Positions 17,053-25,328 of a stretch of DNA of 64,000 nucleotides are shown here, in pieces. Below the pieces are notes generated by a model, which searched no databases, had not been told where the DNA came from, and worked only from the letters and a program-made list of their open reading frames with translations. Position numbers and translations under genes: made by a program. Every line of letters begins with the position of its first letter. The stretch's first letter is position 1. Origin of the DNA: an uncultured Rhodanobacteraceae bacterium (GTDB lineage: Bacteria > Pseudomonadota > Gammaproteobacteria > Xanthomonadales > SZUA-5); the NCBI GenBank assembly GCA_937928755.1, contig CALEZI010000058.1, positions 1-64,000 of the forward strand. The letters run 5' to 3'.

Positions 17053-17898
17053 CTAAGCACGACCTAGAACCTCAATGAACTGGCTGGGCTTGCGAAAGCG
17101 GCCTACCGGCCAGGGTTGCAATGCAGTGACCAATGACGGAAATCCCAACGATGTGAGTTCAGAGGCAGTGGAATCGGGAAGAGGCTGCTTCGCCGTTACC
17201 GCATAAATCGCGTCGTAGAGACTCGTATTCGGGAGTTGAAATGGATGATGACCGGTAAGGCACTCGGCAAGAACCACAGCCAACCCAAATTGATCCGTTC
17301 GCCAGTCGATTTGCGCCTTTTCGTTGTTCAGTTGTTCCGGTGCCGCATAGGCTGGAGTTCCCGGGCCCATCTGCGCGAACCCACGGGTAAGTGTCGGCTC
17401 GTCCAACATTCTAACCACGCCGAAGTCTGTCAACACCGGCACTGTAGGGTCCGTTCGGAAAAGAATGTTGGCTGGTTTGATATCGCGGTGGACAAGGCGT
17501 CGCTCATGCAAATGACCAAGAACCTCCGCAAGCCGAACGCCGATGACGCGAACAATGCCTGGTGCCAGGATTGAGTCGCTAAGACGAGCCTCCAGTGTTC
17601 CACCCGGCAGAAACTCCTCACGTACGACCCATAGAACCAGAGAGCCATATTGATGAGGAAAGGCCTCGATTAGGCGGGAAATGCACGGGTGCGAACACCC
17701 TTGAAGCGCCTGTGTTTCGCGAAGAAGGCGATCAGGCGGGCCGCTAACAACTGCAAGTTTTAGCGCGCACTGGCCATCTGGGGAGTCGACCAGAAATGCA
17801 CTCTTGAAAGCCCCTTGGCCGAGCTTGCCACGAAATCTATAACCGCGCTCCTTGCATAGCGCTTCGGCGGCGATTGTTAGATCAGGCTGCGCGCTCAC
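17053..17898 (-). CDS. Ser/Thr protein kinase, cytosolic, kinase domain only
   Basis: This 281-residue protein is a eukaryotic-type protein kinase with all catalytic motifs: glycine loop GQGAFKS (about 27-33), ATP lysine in CALKLAV (Lys47), HRDIKPANILF (catalytic Asp139), TDFG (Asp158) and APEQL (186-190). There is no transmembrane or sensor domain, unlike most PknB-type kinases, so it probably acts on a partner in the cytosol. Its start overlaps the nuclease-like gene by 17 bp and the unknown gene follows after 11 bp. Kinases in this kind of compact, low-GC setting are frequent in phage-defence systems. The target could be one of the two operon partners. Confidence 0.9.
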   Translation of the reverse strand: MSAQPDLTIAAEALCKERGYRFRGKLGQGAFKSAFLVDSPDGQCALKLAVVSGPPDRLLRETQALQGCSHPCISRLIEAFPHQYGSLVLWVVREEFLPGGTLEARLSDSILAPGIVRVIGVRLAEVLGHLHERRLVHRDIKPANILFRTDPTVPVLTDFGVVRMLDEPTLTRGFAQMGPGTPAYAAPEQLNNEKAQIDWRTDQFGLAVVLAECLTGHHPFQLPNTSLYDAIYAVTAKQPLPDSTASELTSLGFPSLVTALQPWPVGRFRKPSQFIEVLGRA

Positions 17899-18370
17899 TT
17901 GGACTGGGTCGATCGAAGTAATCGTGCGCCCGCTGTCGCACCCAGCTCAATAGCGCTTCCTGCTCTACGGCTTCGATTAGGATTTGGCATTGACCACCGT
18001 CGAACGAACACAACCCGACACCTCTGAATTCGAATTCCTCACGCTCTTGCAGTGCACGCAGCGCGGCTCTTGACGGCAACAATAAGTAAGTGCGGTTAGC
18101 GTACGCTGTGCTCCGATATGCCTGCAAGAAGGCGCGCTTCCAGTCATAGAGTTTCGCTTCAAGTGCAACAATACCAAAACTGCTGTCACGCAGCAGCAGG
18201 TCGACGAGTCCAGCACGGTGATTCCATTCGGTCGCGATCTCTACCACGCCGAACGGCGTGGTGCCGGAACTCAATTGATCGACAAAGCTGCTAACCAGAC
18301 TCGCTTCCGAAGGGAAGCACTCTGGCGCTCGAACTCGTTTCAGCGAGGGTTTTCGAATTGCTCGCCGCAT
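17882..18370 (-). CDS. PD-(D/E)XK nuclease-like protein
   Basis: This 162-residue protein has the core of the PD-(D/E)XK nuclease fold: Asp in GLVDLLLRD, then Glu-x-Lys in IVALEAKLYDW, followed by a helix with the QA motif (RAFLQAYRSTAYA) and a strand (RTYLLLPS). An upstream glutamate (VVEIATEW) could complete the site. No methylase or specificity partner is nearby. It is the first gene of the operon and overlaps the kinase gene by 17 bp. ATG 18370 is preferred; the frame is open to 18493, but the extra 41 residues look non-coding. DNA or RNA cleavage upon infection, under control of the kinase, is a reasonable inference. Confidence 0.72.
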   Translation of the reverse strand: MRRAIRKPSLKRVRAPECFPSEASLVSSFVDQLSSGTTPFGVVEIATEWNHRAGLVDLLLRDSSFGIVALEAKLYDWKRAFLQAYRSTAYANRTYLLLPSRAALRALQEREEFEFRGVGLCSFDGGQCQILIEAVEQEALLSWVRQRAHDYFDRPSPSERAA

Positions 18371-18833
18371 TAGCTGGCCCTGGTTGTCAAGCGCTCCGCA
18401 CGGCGCAACTGCACTCCAGTGAACCCCTTCGAACGGGCCTTTCGTGCAGGCTTTCAGGCAGCGCAAGACGCGAGTCTGACTCTCGCGCGGCACGCCCGTC
18501 TACCCCCAAATCTGGCCAGTTCGTGACCAATCTCGCACAACCTCAATCCCACGACGACACCACCAACCCCGTAAGGCGGGCTACAACCGAACGCCAGGCG
18601 GGACCCGCACCCACAGCACCCACACCACTTCGCTGAATCCAACGCCACGCGCACTGCCCGGGCGACACTGGTGTGCCGCCCCTTCTTCCGCGCCGGGGCA
18701 GGTTGGACTCCACACTTCCGGCAGCTTGCGTTGCCGCGGCGGTGATCTCGGTGGCACCTGACGGCACACCAAGCCGCAGCGTGAAAGCCGGTTCGAGCGA
18801 AGCGTCAGGTCCCCCGACGGATTGACTGCGTGG
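18371..18833. other. Gene-free stretch inside the defence-like island
   Basis: No supported gene. It is GC-rich, in contrast with the genes on both sides, and must hold the promoter of the nuclease-kinase operon, though I cannot point to clear boxes. GTTGGACTCCACAC (18710) has a near copy GTTGGACTCTACACC at about 21130, so the two GC-rich spacers around the PIN-like and 190-residue genes share sequence. Confidence 0.4.
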
Positions 18834-20069
18834 CTAGATTTCATCTGCGCTACCTTGACCTTGATCTTCAAACAGGTCGCATTTTGCTTCGTACGCGAAG
18901 ACGTAGTCTCCAACCGGCAAGCGCACTCCTTGCTGTCTGCTGATAACGTGAATGTTGAAATCGTGGACGGTTCCAGCGCCCACATTAAGGGAGTACTCGG
19001 GAAGCGTTGTTGGCCCACTAACTAGTCTTGCGCTCACCTGTGGAACCTCAGCCATCTTTGGTAGTAGGTGGCCGCTGACGGTAAAGTTTCGGACTGGACG
19101 CCGCAACTCAACATAGAGGGTGCCTAAGTTGCAGAGCGACGATCTGTCCGTTGCATCCTGCATGTTGAGAACAACCGCGGCTTCAAGCTCCGCCCGCCAT
19201 TGGCTGACGGCGCGTATTTCCTCGATTGCGCTCGCATTGACCGGCTTTTTGGCTCGCTGTAGCGAGTACTCCAGGAACTGCTCCGTCTGATAGATGTGCA
19301 CGCGCTGGCCTGAGACCAAAATCGCCTCACGCAAGAGCTCTGGCCTTGGTCCCGTCGTCTTACCCGATATCCTTTCCCACCAATCTTCCTTTCGCTCGGA
19401 CGTCACAAGGACCACGGGCCTCTTTATTTCAACGGCATGCTCGAGTATCTGCCTCCAAAGATAATAGTCGCCGAATGGGCGATCTTCATCCTTCTCATCG
19501 TCGGCGTAGCCTGGAGGGGTTTTGTTCGTCCTTCTTTGATCCGCCGTAGCCCTGATCGAATCTCGCTGATCTTCAGGAAAGTCATTTCCAACCGCTCCAT
19601 CAAAGATCTCCGCGAGCTCTTGCAATATAGGGTCTTCCTGAAGGAACTTCGGATAGTCGCTCTTTGCGGAAGCAATCTGTTCTTTCGCTTTGGCAAGCGC
19701 CGGACTAACTGATGCCGCCAATTGAGCTGCTACATGTGCAGGAATGATCCGATTGCCTTTGAGCTGATTGGCGACGCTTTCCAAGCTTACGGAAAGTTTG
19801 TTCACTTCATCCTCAGCGTTCTTGAAAGACTTTTCCGATGAGACAATTACCTTGGTTCTGTTGCGGAAAAATTCGGTAGCCGCCTGATAAGAGAGCCATT
19901 TCGATCCTTCAAACCCACGAATACTCGCCAGCAAGCTATCGCGCGTCTCTTTGTGATAGCGGTAGAGGTCGAGGAGCACGTTTGTGTCTATTGAGAGCAC
20001 CCCATTTTTCCATGCCTCATCGATCTCGATCGTGTTCGGTGCAAAGTACCAGCTGAACTTAGAACGCAT
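18834..20069 (-). CDS. PIN-like domain protein (PIN_8/DUF4935 type)
   Basis: This 411-residue protein has an N-terminal PIN-like RNase domain: SIDTNVLLDLYRY near residue 30 holds the first acidic residue, the segment PPGYADDEKDEDRPFGDYYLW is the family hallmark with a cluster of acidic residues, and PVVLVTSERKEDWW gives the last strand and acid. The middle is helical (SVSPALAKAKEQI). The C-terminal 130 residues look like a beta-rich domain (NVGAGTVHDFNIHVISRQQG) I cannot name. Such proteins are found in defence islands and are thought to cut RNA. ATG 20069 is preferred over the start at 20132 because it begins at the usual domain border. Confidence 0.8.
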   Translation of the reverse strand: MRSKFSWYFAPNTIEIDEAWKNGVLSIDTNVLLDLYRYHKETRDSLLASIRGFEGSKWLSYQAATEFFRNRTKVIVSSEKSFKNAEDEVNKLSVSLESVANQLKGNRIIPAHVAAQLAASVSPALAKAKEQIASAKSDYPKFLQEDPILQELAEIFDGAVGNDFPEDQRDSIRATADQRRTNKTPPGYADDEKDEDRPFGDYYLWRQILEHAVEIKRPVVLVTSERKEDWWERISGKTTGPRPELLREAILVSGQRVHIYQTEQFLEYSLQRAKKPVNASAIEEIRAVSQWRAELEAAVVLNMQDATDRSSLCNLGTLYVELRRPVRNFTVSGHLLPKMAEVPQVSARLVSGPTTLPEYSLNVGAGTVHDFNIHVISRQQGVRLPVGDYVFAYEAKCDLFEDQGQGSADEI

Positions 20070-20212
20070 GTCGACTCTCGCTGAGTGGAGAATGTGGCCA
20101 AGTATACCAATATGAAATCTAACTATGCTCATCTGTCGCGGATCAATGCGGCCGAGCGTCCGTACCGGTATCCGCCCTCGTCATTGCGCGCCGACACAAC
20201 AACTTTCGAGCT

Positions 20213-20785
20213 TCACCCGACTGGTCTTCCCGCACCGATCAGAAATGGGTTGATCTTTCCGCGAAGCGCATCCGCAATATCGGAAGCTGAGGCCCCGCGG
20301 GGAACTTCGATGGCAATTGAATCTGGCATCATTTCTGCCGCGTTCAGAACGTTGCGCTTCGCTGTTTCGAACTTCGCGGAATCCTGCGGCGTTGCACCCT
20401 TTGGAAGTACAAATATTACCAAAAGGCGATCCAGCCGCACTCGTTTGTCCTTCAGGCTAACCCACACGCCGTTTGAAATATGCGAGAGCGACGCCTTCCC
20501 CATCGGATTAGGCTTTGTTTGAGACGTAGAGTCCTCAGACTGAATGATCACTCCCATTAGCAATCTCGCAGGCCTTGGAACCTTCGCGCCCTCTCCGTCG
20601 TGGACCGTTCGCTGCGATAGCAAAACACCATCTGAGTCCATGATCTTCACCCAAGTATATTTTCCACCCCGGTAAATCGGACTGAAAAGTGACCTGCTAT
20701 TAGGTACACGCACCTTCCTCGCGAGACTAGCCTCCAAAAGCCCGAGTGAATCGTTCAACCTATCTGTGAACTTGGAATTGCCCAT
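20213..20785 (-). CDS. Unknown 190-residue protein in defence-like island
   Basis: I do not recognise this family. The product is soluble, basic at the N-terminus and mixed alpha/beta (YTWVKIMDSDGVLLSQR, RLDRLLVIFVLPKGATP, MMPDSIAIEVPRGASA). ATG 20785 has an excellent AGGAGGG ribosome site; the frame is open far upstream (to 21430), but that part is GC-rich spacer. It ends 143 bp before the PIN-like gene on the same strand, so they may be co-transcribed. Its lower GC matches that of the PIN-like gene. Confidence 0.7.
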   Translation of the reverse strand: MGNSKFTDRLNDSLGLLEASLARKVRVPNSRSLFSPIYRGGKYTWVKIMDSDGVLLSQRTVHDGEGAKVPRPARLLMGVIIQSEDSTSQTKPNPMGKASLSHISNGVWVSLKDKRVRLDRLLVIFVLPKGATPQDSAKFETAKRNVLNAAEMMPDSIAIEVPRGASASDIADALRGKINPFLIGAGRPVG

Positions 20786-21428
20786 TTCCCTCCTGTGAAG
20801 CCTAACCATAATTTCGGGTGCTACCGATTGCCTCCAAGAGCGATTTGCGACGGACCGATAGCCGCGGCCATGCGAGAGCACCATCACTCTGCCTAAGCTC
20901 GTCCGCCCCGGGCGCGGGTTCTCGCATTCGATGGGCGAGGATTGACGTTGTTTGACGTTGCCAGCTTGTACTGGTCGGTTGACGGGTTTGGCGGCGGGGT
21001 GTTGCGCGTAGGCGGTTGCGCTGGTCATCGGCGCGCTGTTGCACCGCGCGCTGCGCGACGCTCGGGCTGATACCGCTTTGGCTTGGCGGATCGGGTTCCA
21101 CGCCATGACTCCCGCGTCGGGGGCTGGTTGGACTCTACACCGGTGGCGGGTTGTGGGGCCGCTGGGGTGATTGAGGTGGCGTAGGTGGTGTTTGGTCGGG
21201 TGCGCGATGGGCATCGGCGCGTGTGGTGTCGGGGCCCAGGGCGCGGTGTATGGCGGATTGGGGTACGGGCACGGGGTGGTTCGGTGGCGGTGCGGTCCTT
21301 CGGGTCGACGGCATGACGGCATGATGCGGCGCGGGTCACAACGGCCTGCTTCCTGCGAAGTTCCAAGGCACGGAAACTGCACGCTGGCCCCTTTTCCCAG
21401 CGCGGCGTCAGACAGGTACCATTCCAAC
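20786..21428. other. GC-rich gene-free spacer
   Basis: No supported gene in about 640 bp. The stretch is rich in GGTGGCG-like runs and low in coding signals. It includes the GTTGGACTCTACACC sequence shared with the spacer at 18710 and must hold the promoters for divergent genes at 20785 and 21429. Confidence 0.4.
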
Positions 21429-21623
21429 ATGCCTCACCTCCCCTCCGCCGTCGACATCGCCGAGCGTGCCGGCATCGACCTCGGCCTGACCGAGGACAAC
21501 CTGCGCCTGAGCTTCGAGCAGCGCGCGCTGCAGCACCAGGCCGCGCTGGATCTCGCGCTGGAGATCGAACGCGCTGGACGGAAACTTCGTGAGCGATCTG
21601 CAAACGCTTCTGCTGCGACTTGA
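21429..21623 (+). CDS. Small partner of a nucleotidyltransferase gene
   Basis: This 64-residue acidic, helical protein (AERAGIDLGLTEDNLRLSFE, then QRALQHQAALDLALEIERAG) precedes and overlaps by 35 bp the broken nucleotidyltransferase gene. Small genes of this sort sit upstream of nucleotidyltransferase-fold proteins in toxin-antitoxin-like pairs. With its partner destroyed by a transposon it may now be an orphan. The role is inferred from position only. Confidence 0.6.
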   Translation: MPHLPSAVDIAERAGIDLGLTEDNLRLSFEQRALQHQAALDLALEIERAGRKLRERSANASAAT

Positions 21624-22195
21624 TGATGCCGGCATCGATTTCGCGCTGGCCGGCGGCTATGCCGCGATGCTGCACGGATCAAGCCTGCTCACTCGAGATC
21701 TGGACGTGTGCACGGCGCTGACGCCAGACACCATCGAAAAGCTGCGCGTCGCGTTCCGCGACTGCCATCCACGGCATCGGCTCTCTGCTCCGCAATTGTC
21801 CTTCCTGGACGACCCAGCGCCCGGCGTGGCATTGAACCTGGAAACCTCAGTTGACGGCTTCCAGATCCACGAAGCAGCTTGATTTTACGGGCTTTGGGGC
21901 CGCTCGACTTCCTCCCCCATCGGGTGAGTACGCTACGGGGCAGATCGCACGGTTCTGCGGGCGCATGGCTGCGTTGCAACTCGTCGGAATAGCTCGCTAT
22001 TCCTCCTCATTGCGCCTTGCCCTGCACCCCCATAACCGCACACTCTACCCCGTCCAACTGAGGTTACCAGGTTGAACAATCTCGACCTCAACACGGACCT
22101 CGGCGCACTTGACCTGCTCGGCAGCATCACCGGCATCGGCGACTACGCCCGCGTAGCGCGCGATGCCGTCGAAATCGACCTTCTGGGCCGCCGCA
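21589..22195 (+). pseudogene. Nucleotidyltransferase-fold protein, split by insertion and 3' truncated
   Basis: The first 82 codons encode the start of a nucleotidyltransferase-fold protein of the AbiEii/DUF6036 kind, with FALAGGYAAMLHGSSLLTRD and the acidic pair in DLDV. The frame then enters a 235-bp element and stops. It resumes at 22072 (NNLDLNTDLGALDLLGSITG, DYARVARDAVEIDLLGRRI). Removing the element and one copy of TTGAA restores GVALN-NLDLNTDLG exactly in frame. After about 22195 the expected C-terminal part is missing, so a second deletion occurred. It starts with GTG. Confidence 0.85.
21837..22071. mobile_element. 235-bp miniature inverted-repeat transposable element
   Basis: The element starts CCTGGAAACCTCAGTTG and ends with its inverted complement CAACTGAGGTTACCAGG (one mismatch). 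It is flanked on both sides by the 5-bp duplication TTGAA (21832-21836 and 22072-22076). It carries no transposase and must have been moved by one encoded elsewhere. The interior holds TCGGAATAGCTCGCTATTCC, itself an inverted repeat. Confidence 0.88.
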
Positions 22196-22343
22196 TTCGC
22201 GAGGCCGGCCTTTCATCGTCCGCCCAGCGCCGGACTTTTGTCGCAGACGGAAGAAGCGAGCACCCGCCTGCGACAATCGGTCGCATCCCCAAAACGAGAA
22301 TGCTTCTTGATCATGCGCAGTCCCTGTTCCTTCGGACACGCGC

Positions 22344-24674
22344 ATGTCTGCCTCCGCTTGGCGTCTGTCGCTCCACCCGCTCAGCCTGTGCCTGCTGCTT
22401 TCGCTGTCCGGAAGCCTGCTCGCCGCTCCAGAGCCCAAGGAACGTCCAACTGACGACAGCGCACACAGCGCGAAGAAAAAGCTTGGTACGGTGACGGTCG
22501 TCGGTCTGCAACCGACCTCGCTTCCAACGCAGATCCCGACCACCATCGAGGGCATCCGCAGCGACGAGATCGAGCGCAAGATCAACGCGATCGACAGCCC
22601 GGACGCGCTGAAGTACTTCCCCAGCCTGTTGGTACGCAAGCGCTACATCGGTGACTACGATCACGCGGTGCTGGCGACACGCGCCTCGGGCACCGGCAAC
22701 AGCGCGCGCTCGCTGATCTATGCGGACGGCATCCTGCTGTCCAATCTGCTCGGCAACGGCGCCAGCTTCACGCCGCGTTGGGGCCTGGTGACGCCCGAGG
22801 AAATCGAGCGTGTCGACGTGCTTTACGGGCCGTTCTCGGCCGCCTATCCGGGCAACTCGGTCGGTGCGGTGGTCGACTATGTGACGCGCATGCCGCAGCA
22901 GTTCGAGGCGCATGCCAAGTTCGGTTACTACAACCAGAAGCATGAGCTGTATGCCACCGACGAGTGGTTTCCAAGTTGGCAGGCGAGCGCCTCGGTAGGC
23001 AATCGCAGCGGCGACTTTTCCTGGTGGATCAATTTGAGTCGGCTCGATACCGAAGGGCATCCGTTGGTCTTCGCCAACCGCCTGGTCAGCGCCGGTGTGG
23101 CGGGCGCCGGCGGCACACCTGTGACGGGGGCAGTGCCGGGGTTGAATCCGCGCAACCAGCCGTGGCTGCTGCTCGGCGCAACCAATCAGATCAACACGGT
23201 GCAGGACCACGCCAAGCTCAAGGCGGCCTACGACTTTACGCCGACGCTGCGCCTGTCCTATGTGTTCGGCTGGTGGGACAACGACGCGGTGCGCAATTCC
23301 GAAACGTTCCTGACTGACGCCAGCGGCAACCCGGTGTTCAGCGGCAACATCAATGTCGATGGCCGCCGCTACACGCTGGGCGCCGCCGACATCTCGCTGC
23401 AGCGACAGACCATCGAGCATCAGATCCACGGCCTGTCGCTGAAGAGCGACAGCGGCGGAAATTTCGACTACAACCTGAGCGCCAGCCTTTACGGCTACGC
23501 GACCGATCTGACGCGCTCGCCGTCCCTTGCGCGGCCGCTTGCCGATGCCGGCGGCGCCGGTCGCATCGCGGATGGCGATGGCACCGGCTGGACCACCTTG
23601 AATGCCAGCGGCACTTGGCGCTCGGATGGCATCGACGGCGAACATATCGTCGATTTCGGCTTGCAGCACGACCAATACGAGTTGCGAACGCGCGTCTTCA
23701 ATACCAGCGACTGGCTGCGCGGCGGGCGCGAATCGCAATTCTCCGCCTTCCAGGGCGAAACCCGGCTGACCAGCTTCTACGCACAGGACACCTGGCGCTT
23801 CGCCCCGGCCTGGGTGGGCACACTGGGCTTGCGCTACGAGCAATGGGAAGCCGACAACGGCGCACTGTCGAATGCCAGTCAGACGCTGCGCTTTGCCTCG
23901 CGCGACGACGATTCGTGGTCGCCCAAGGCAGCGTTGGCCTGGCAGTTCAGCGACGACTGGTCGCTGCAGGGCTCGCTCGGCCGCGCGATCCGCAATCCCA
24001 CCGTCAGCGAGCTGTACCAGGGCTCGATCTCCACCAACGTGATCGTCAACAACGATCCGAACCTCAAGCCGGAACGCTCCTGGACCAGCGAACTGTCGGC
24101 GGTGCGCCGCCTCGATCCCGGCACGCTGCGCACCACACTGTTCTACGAGATCACCGAGGACGCGCTGTACTCGCAGACCAATGTCACGGTCACGCCGAAC
24201 GTCACCAACATCCAGAATGTCGATCGCATCCGCACGCGCGGGCTGGAACTGGCGTGGCAGACCGATTCGATCTTTGTCGATGGGTTGTCGCTGTCGAGCA
24301 GCCTGACTTACGCCCAGTCGATCATCACGAAGAACGCCAACTTCCCGGCCAGCGAGGGCCAGTGGCAGCCGCGCGTGCCGCGTTGGCGCGCCAATCTGCT
24401 GGCCAGTTACCGCTTGAACGACCAATGGGATTTCACCCTGGGCGCGCGCTACAGCGGCAAGCAGTACAACACGCTGGACAACGCTGATCCCAATGGCAAC
24501 GCCTACACCGGTGTCAGCAGCTTCTTCGTCGCCGATGCCCGCGCGCGCTGGCAGATCAACGACAACTGGAGCGCGGCGCTGGGTATCGACAACCTCGGCG
24601 ATCGCACCTACTGGGCTTTCCACCCGTACAACCAGCGCACCTATGCACTGGAACTGCGCTACGACTATTTCTGA
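22344..24674 (+). CDS. TonB-dependent receptor, probably iron-siderophore
   Basis: This 776-residue outer-membrane receptor has a signal peptide (LSLCLLLSLSGSLLAAPEP), a TonB-box-like segment (LGTVTVVGLQ), a plug domain (about 55-190: SPDALKYFPSLLVRKRYIGD, GFSAAYPGNSVGAVVDY-like core) and a barrel with the receptor signature GLRYEQW...NLKPERSWTSE and a C-terminal ALELRYDYF. A PepSY-domain membrane protein follows, a partner found with ferric-siderophore receptors, which suggests iron uptake, but the ligand cannot be read from sequence. The gene begins about 150 bp after the broken nucleotidyltransferase gene; I see no clear Fur box. Confidence 0.9.
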   Translation: MSASAWRLSLHPLSLCLLLSLSGSLLAAPEPKERPTDDSAHSAKKKLGTVTVVGLQPTSLPTQIPTTIEGIRSDEIERKINAIDSPDALKYFPSLLVRKRYIGDYDHAVLATRASGTGNSARSLIYADGILLSNLLGNGASFTPRWGLVTPEEIERVDVLYGPFSAAYPGNSVGAVVDYVTRMPQQFEAHAKFGYYNQKHELYATDEWFPSWQASASVGNRSGDFSWWINLSRLDTEGHPLVFANRLVSAGVAGAGGTPVTGAVPGLNPRNQPWLLLGATNQINTVQDHAKLKAAYDFTPTLRLSYVFGWWDNDAVRNSETFLTDASGNPVFSGNINVDGRRYTLGAADISLQRQTIEHQIHGLSLKSDSGGNFDYNLSASLYGYATDLTRSPSLARPLADAGGAGRIADGDGTGWTTLNASGTWRSDGIDGEHIVDFGLQHDQYELRTRVFNTSDWLRGGRESQFSAFQGETRLTSFYAQDTWRFAPAWVGTLGLRYEQWEADNGALSNASQTLRFASRDDDSWSPKAALAWQFSDDWSLQGSLGRAIRNPTVSELYQGSISTNVIVNNDPNLKPERSWTSELSAVRRLDPGTLRTTLFYEITEDALYSQTNVTVTPNVTNIQNVDRIRTRGLELAWQTDSIFVDGLSLSSSLTYAQSIITKNANFPASEGQWQPRVPRWRANLLASYRLNDQWDFTLGARYSGKQYNTLDNADPNGNAYTGVSSFFVADARARWQINDNWSAALGIDNLGDRTYWAFHPYNQRTYALELRYDYF

Positions 24675-24799
24675 ACCAAGGCACCGAGAGGATCACGAAT
24701 TGAACTATCTCGCTGCGCTTCCTTTGATCAACTGCTGTCGTAAGTTGCTGATTCTTTTAAACATTTTTGACGCGCCGTGACCCTCCGAAGCTGCTCTTC

Positions 24800-24892
24800 G
24801 TGGGTCTGGACTTGTCCAAACGCTCTGGCTGTTGCTTGTCGGGAAGGGCATCAAGAGCCGCGGCAAAGGCGTTCGGACAAGTCCAAACCCAC
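24800..24892. repeat. Inverted repeat, GTCTGGACTTGTCCA family
   Basis: Arms GTGGGTCTGGACTTGTCC (24800) and its inverted partner ending GTCCAAACCCAC (24892) enclose a 45-base loop. Relatives of this palindrome lie at 53472-53586 and, inside a coding gene, at 63896. Confidence 0.75.
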
Positions 24893-24975
24893 GATTGTCG
24901 CGGTTCGTGGCCGGCGGGCACTTCCGGGCAAGAAAAGGGAATTTTTCCATGAACCCATGGCGTAAGTGATTGATT

Positions 24976-25089
24976 CGTCATTGCGAGCGCAGCGAAGCAA
25001 TCCAGTGTCTCTGATTGGTTTTCAGACGACGGAATCAGAGCAAAGAAGGGTCACTGGATTGCTTCGTCGCTGCGCTCCTCGCAATGACG
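24976..25089. repeat. Inverted repeat with CATTGCGAGCGCAGCGAAGC arms
   Basis: Arms of about 32 bp starting CGTCATTGCGAGCGCAGCG and ending CGCAATGACG pair across a 44-base loop. The motif is a widespread intergenic repeat of proteobacteria; a diverged copy lies at 39798-39880. Confidence 0.85.
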
Positions 25090-25174
25090 AGGTTCAAGGT
25101 CACCGCGCAGTTTTGGGTGAAACTGAAAGCTTTCCATGAACCAATATCGTAAGTCATTGATTTGGATGTTCTGG

Positions 25175-25252
25175 CGTAGGTTGGGCTAAGCGCAAGCGTG
25201 CCCAACAGCTTCGCCAGGAGTTGGGCACGGCTGCGCCTTAGCCCAACCTACG
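25175..25252. repeat. Inverted repeat with CGTAGGTTGGGC arms
   Basis: CGTAGGTTGGGCTAAGCGC and its inverted partner enclose CAAGCGTGCCCAAC-type sequence; a second copy lies at 62040-62138. With the two preceding hairpins it fills the 650-bp gap between the TonB receptor and the PepSY gene, which has no other gene. Confidence 0.88.
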
Positions 25253-25328
25253 GTTCAGGGCATGGCCGTGTGCATTCTTCGGGCAGAAAAAGAGTGGCTC
25301 GCAATGACAATTTCTTCGGAGGCCTTCG

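Noticed and set aside
18371..21200. Shared GC-rich spacers considered as integron attC sites around gene cassettes
   Set aside because: No convincing paired core sites or integrase gene were seen, and the shared sequence is only about 14 bases.
22270..22343. Fur box in front of the TonB receptor
   Set aside because: The sequence CGAGAATGCTTCTTGATCAT is only a weak match to the Fur consensus, so iron control is not claimed from it.
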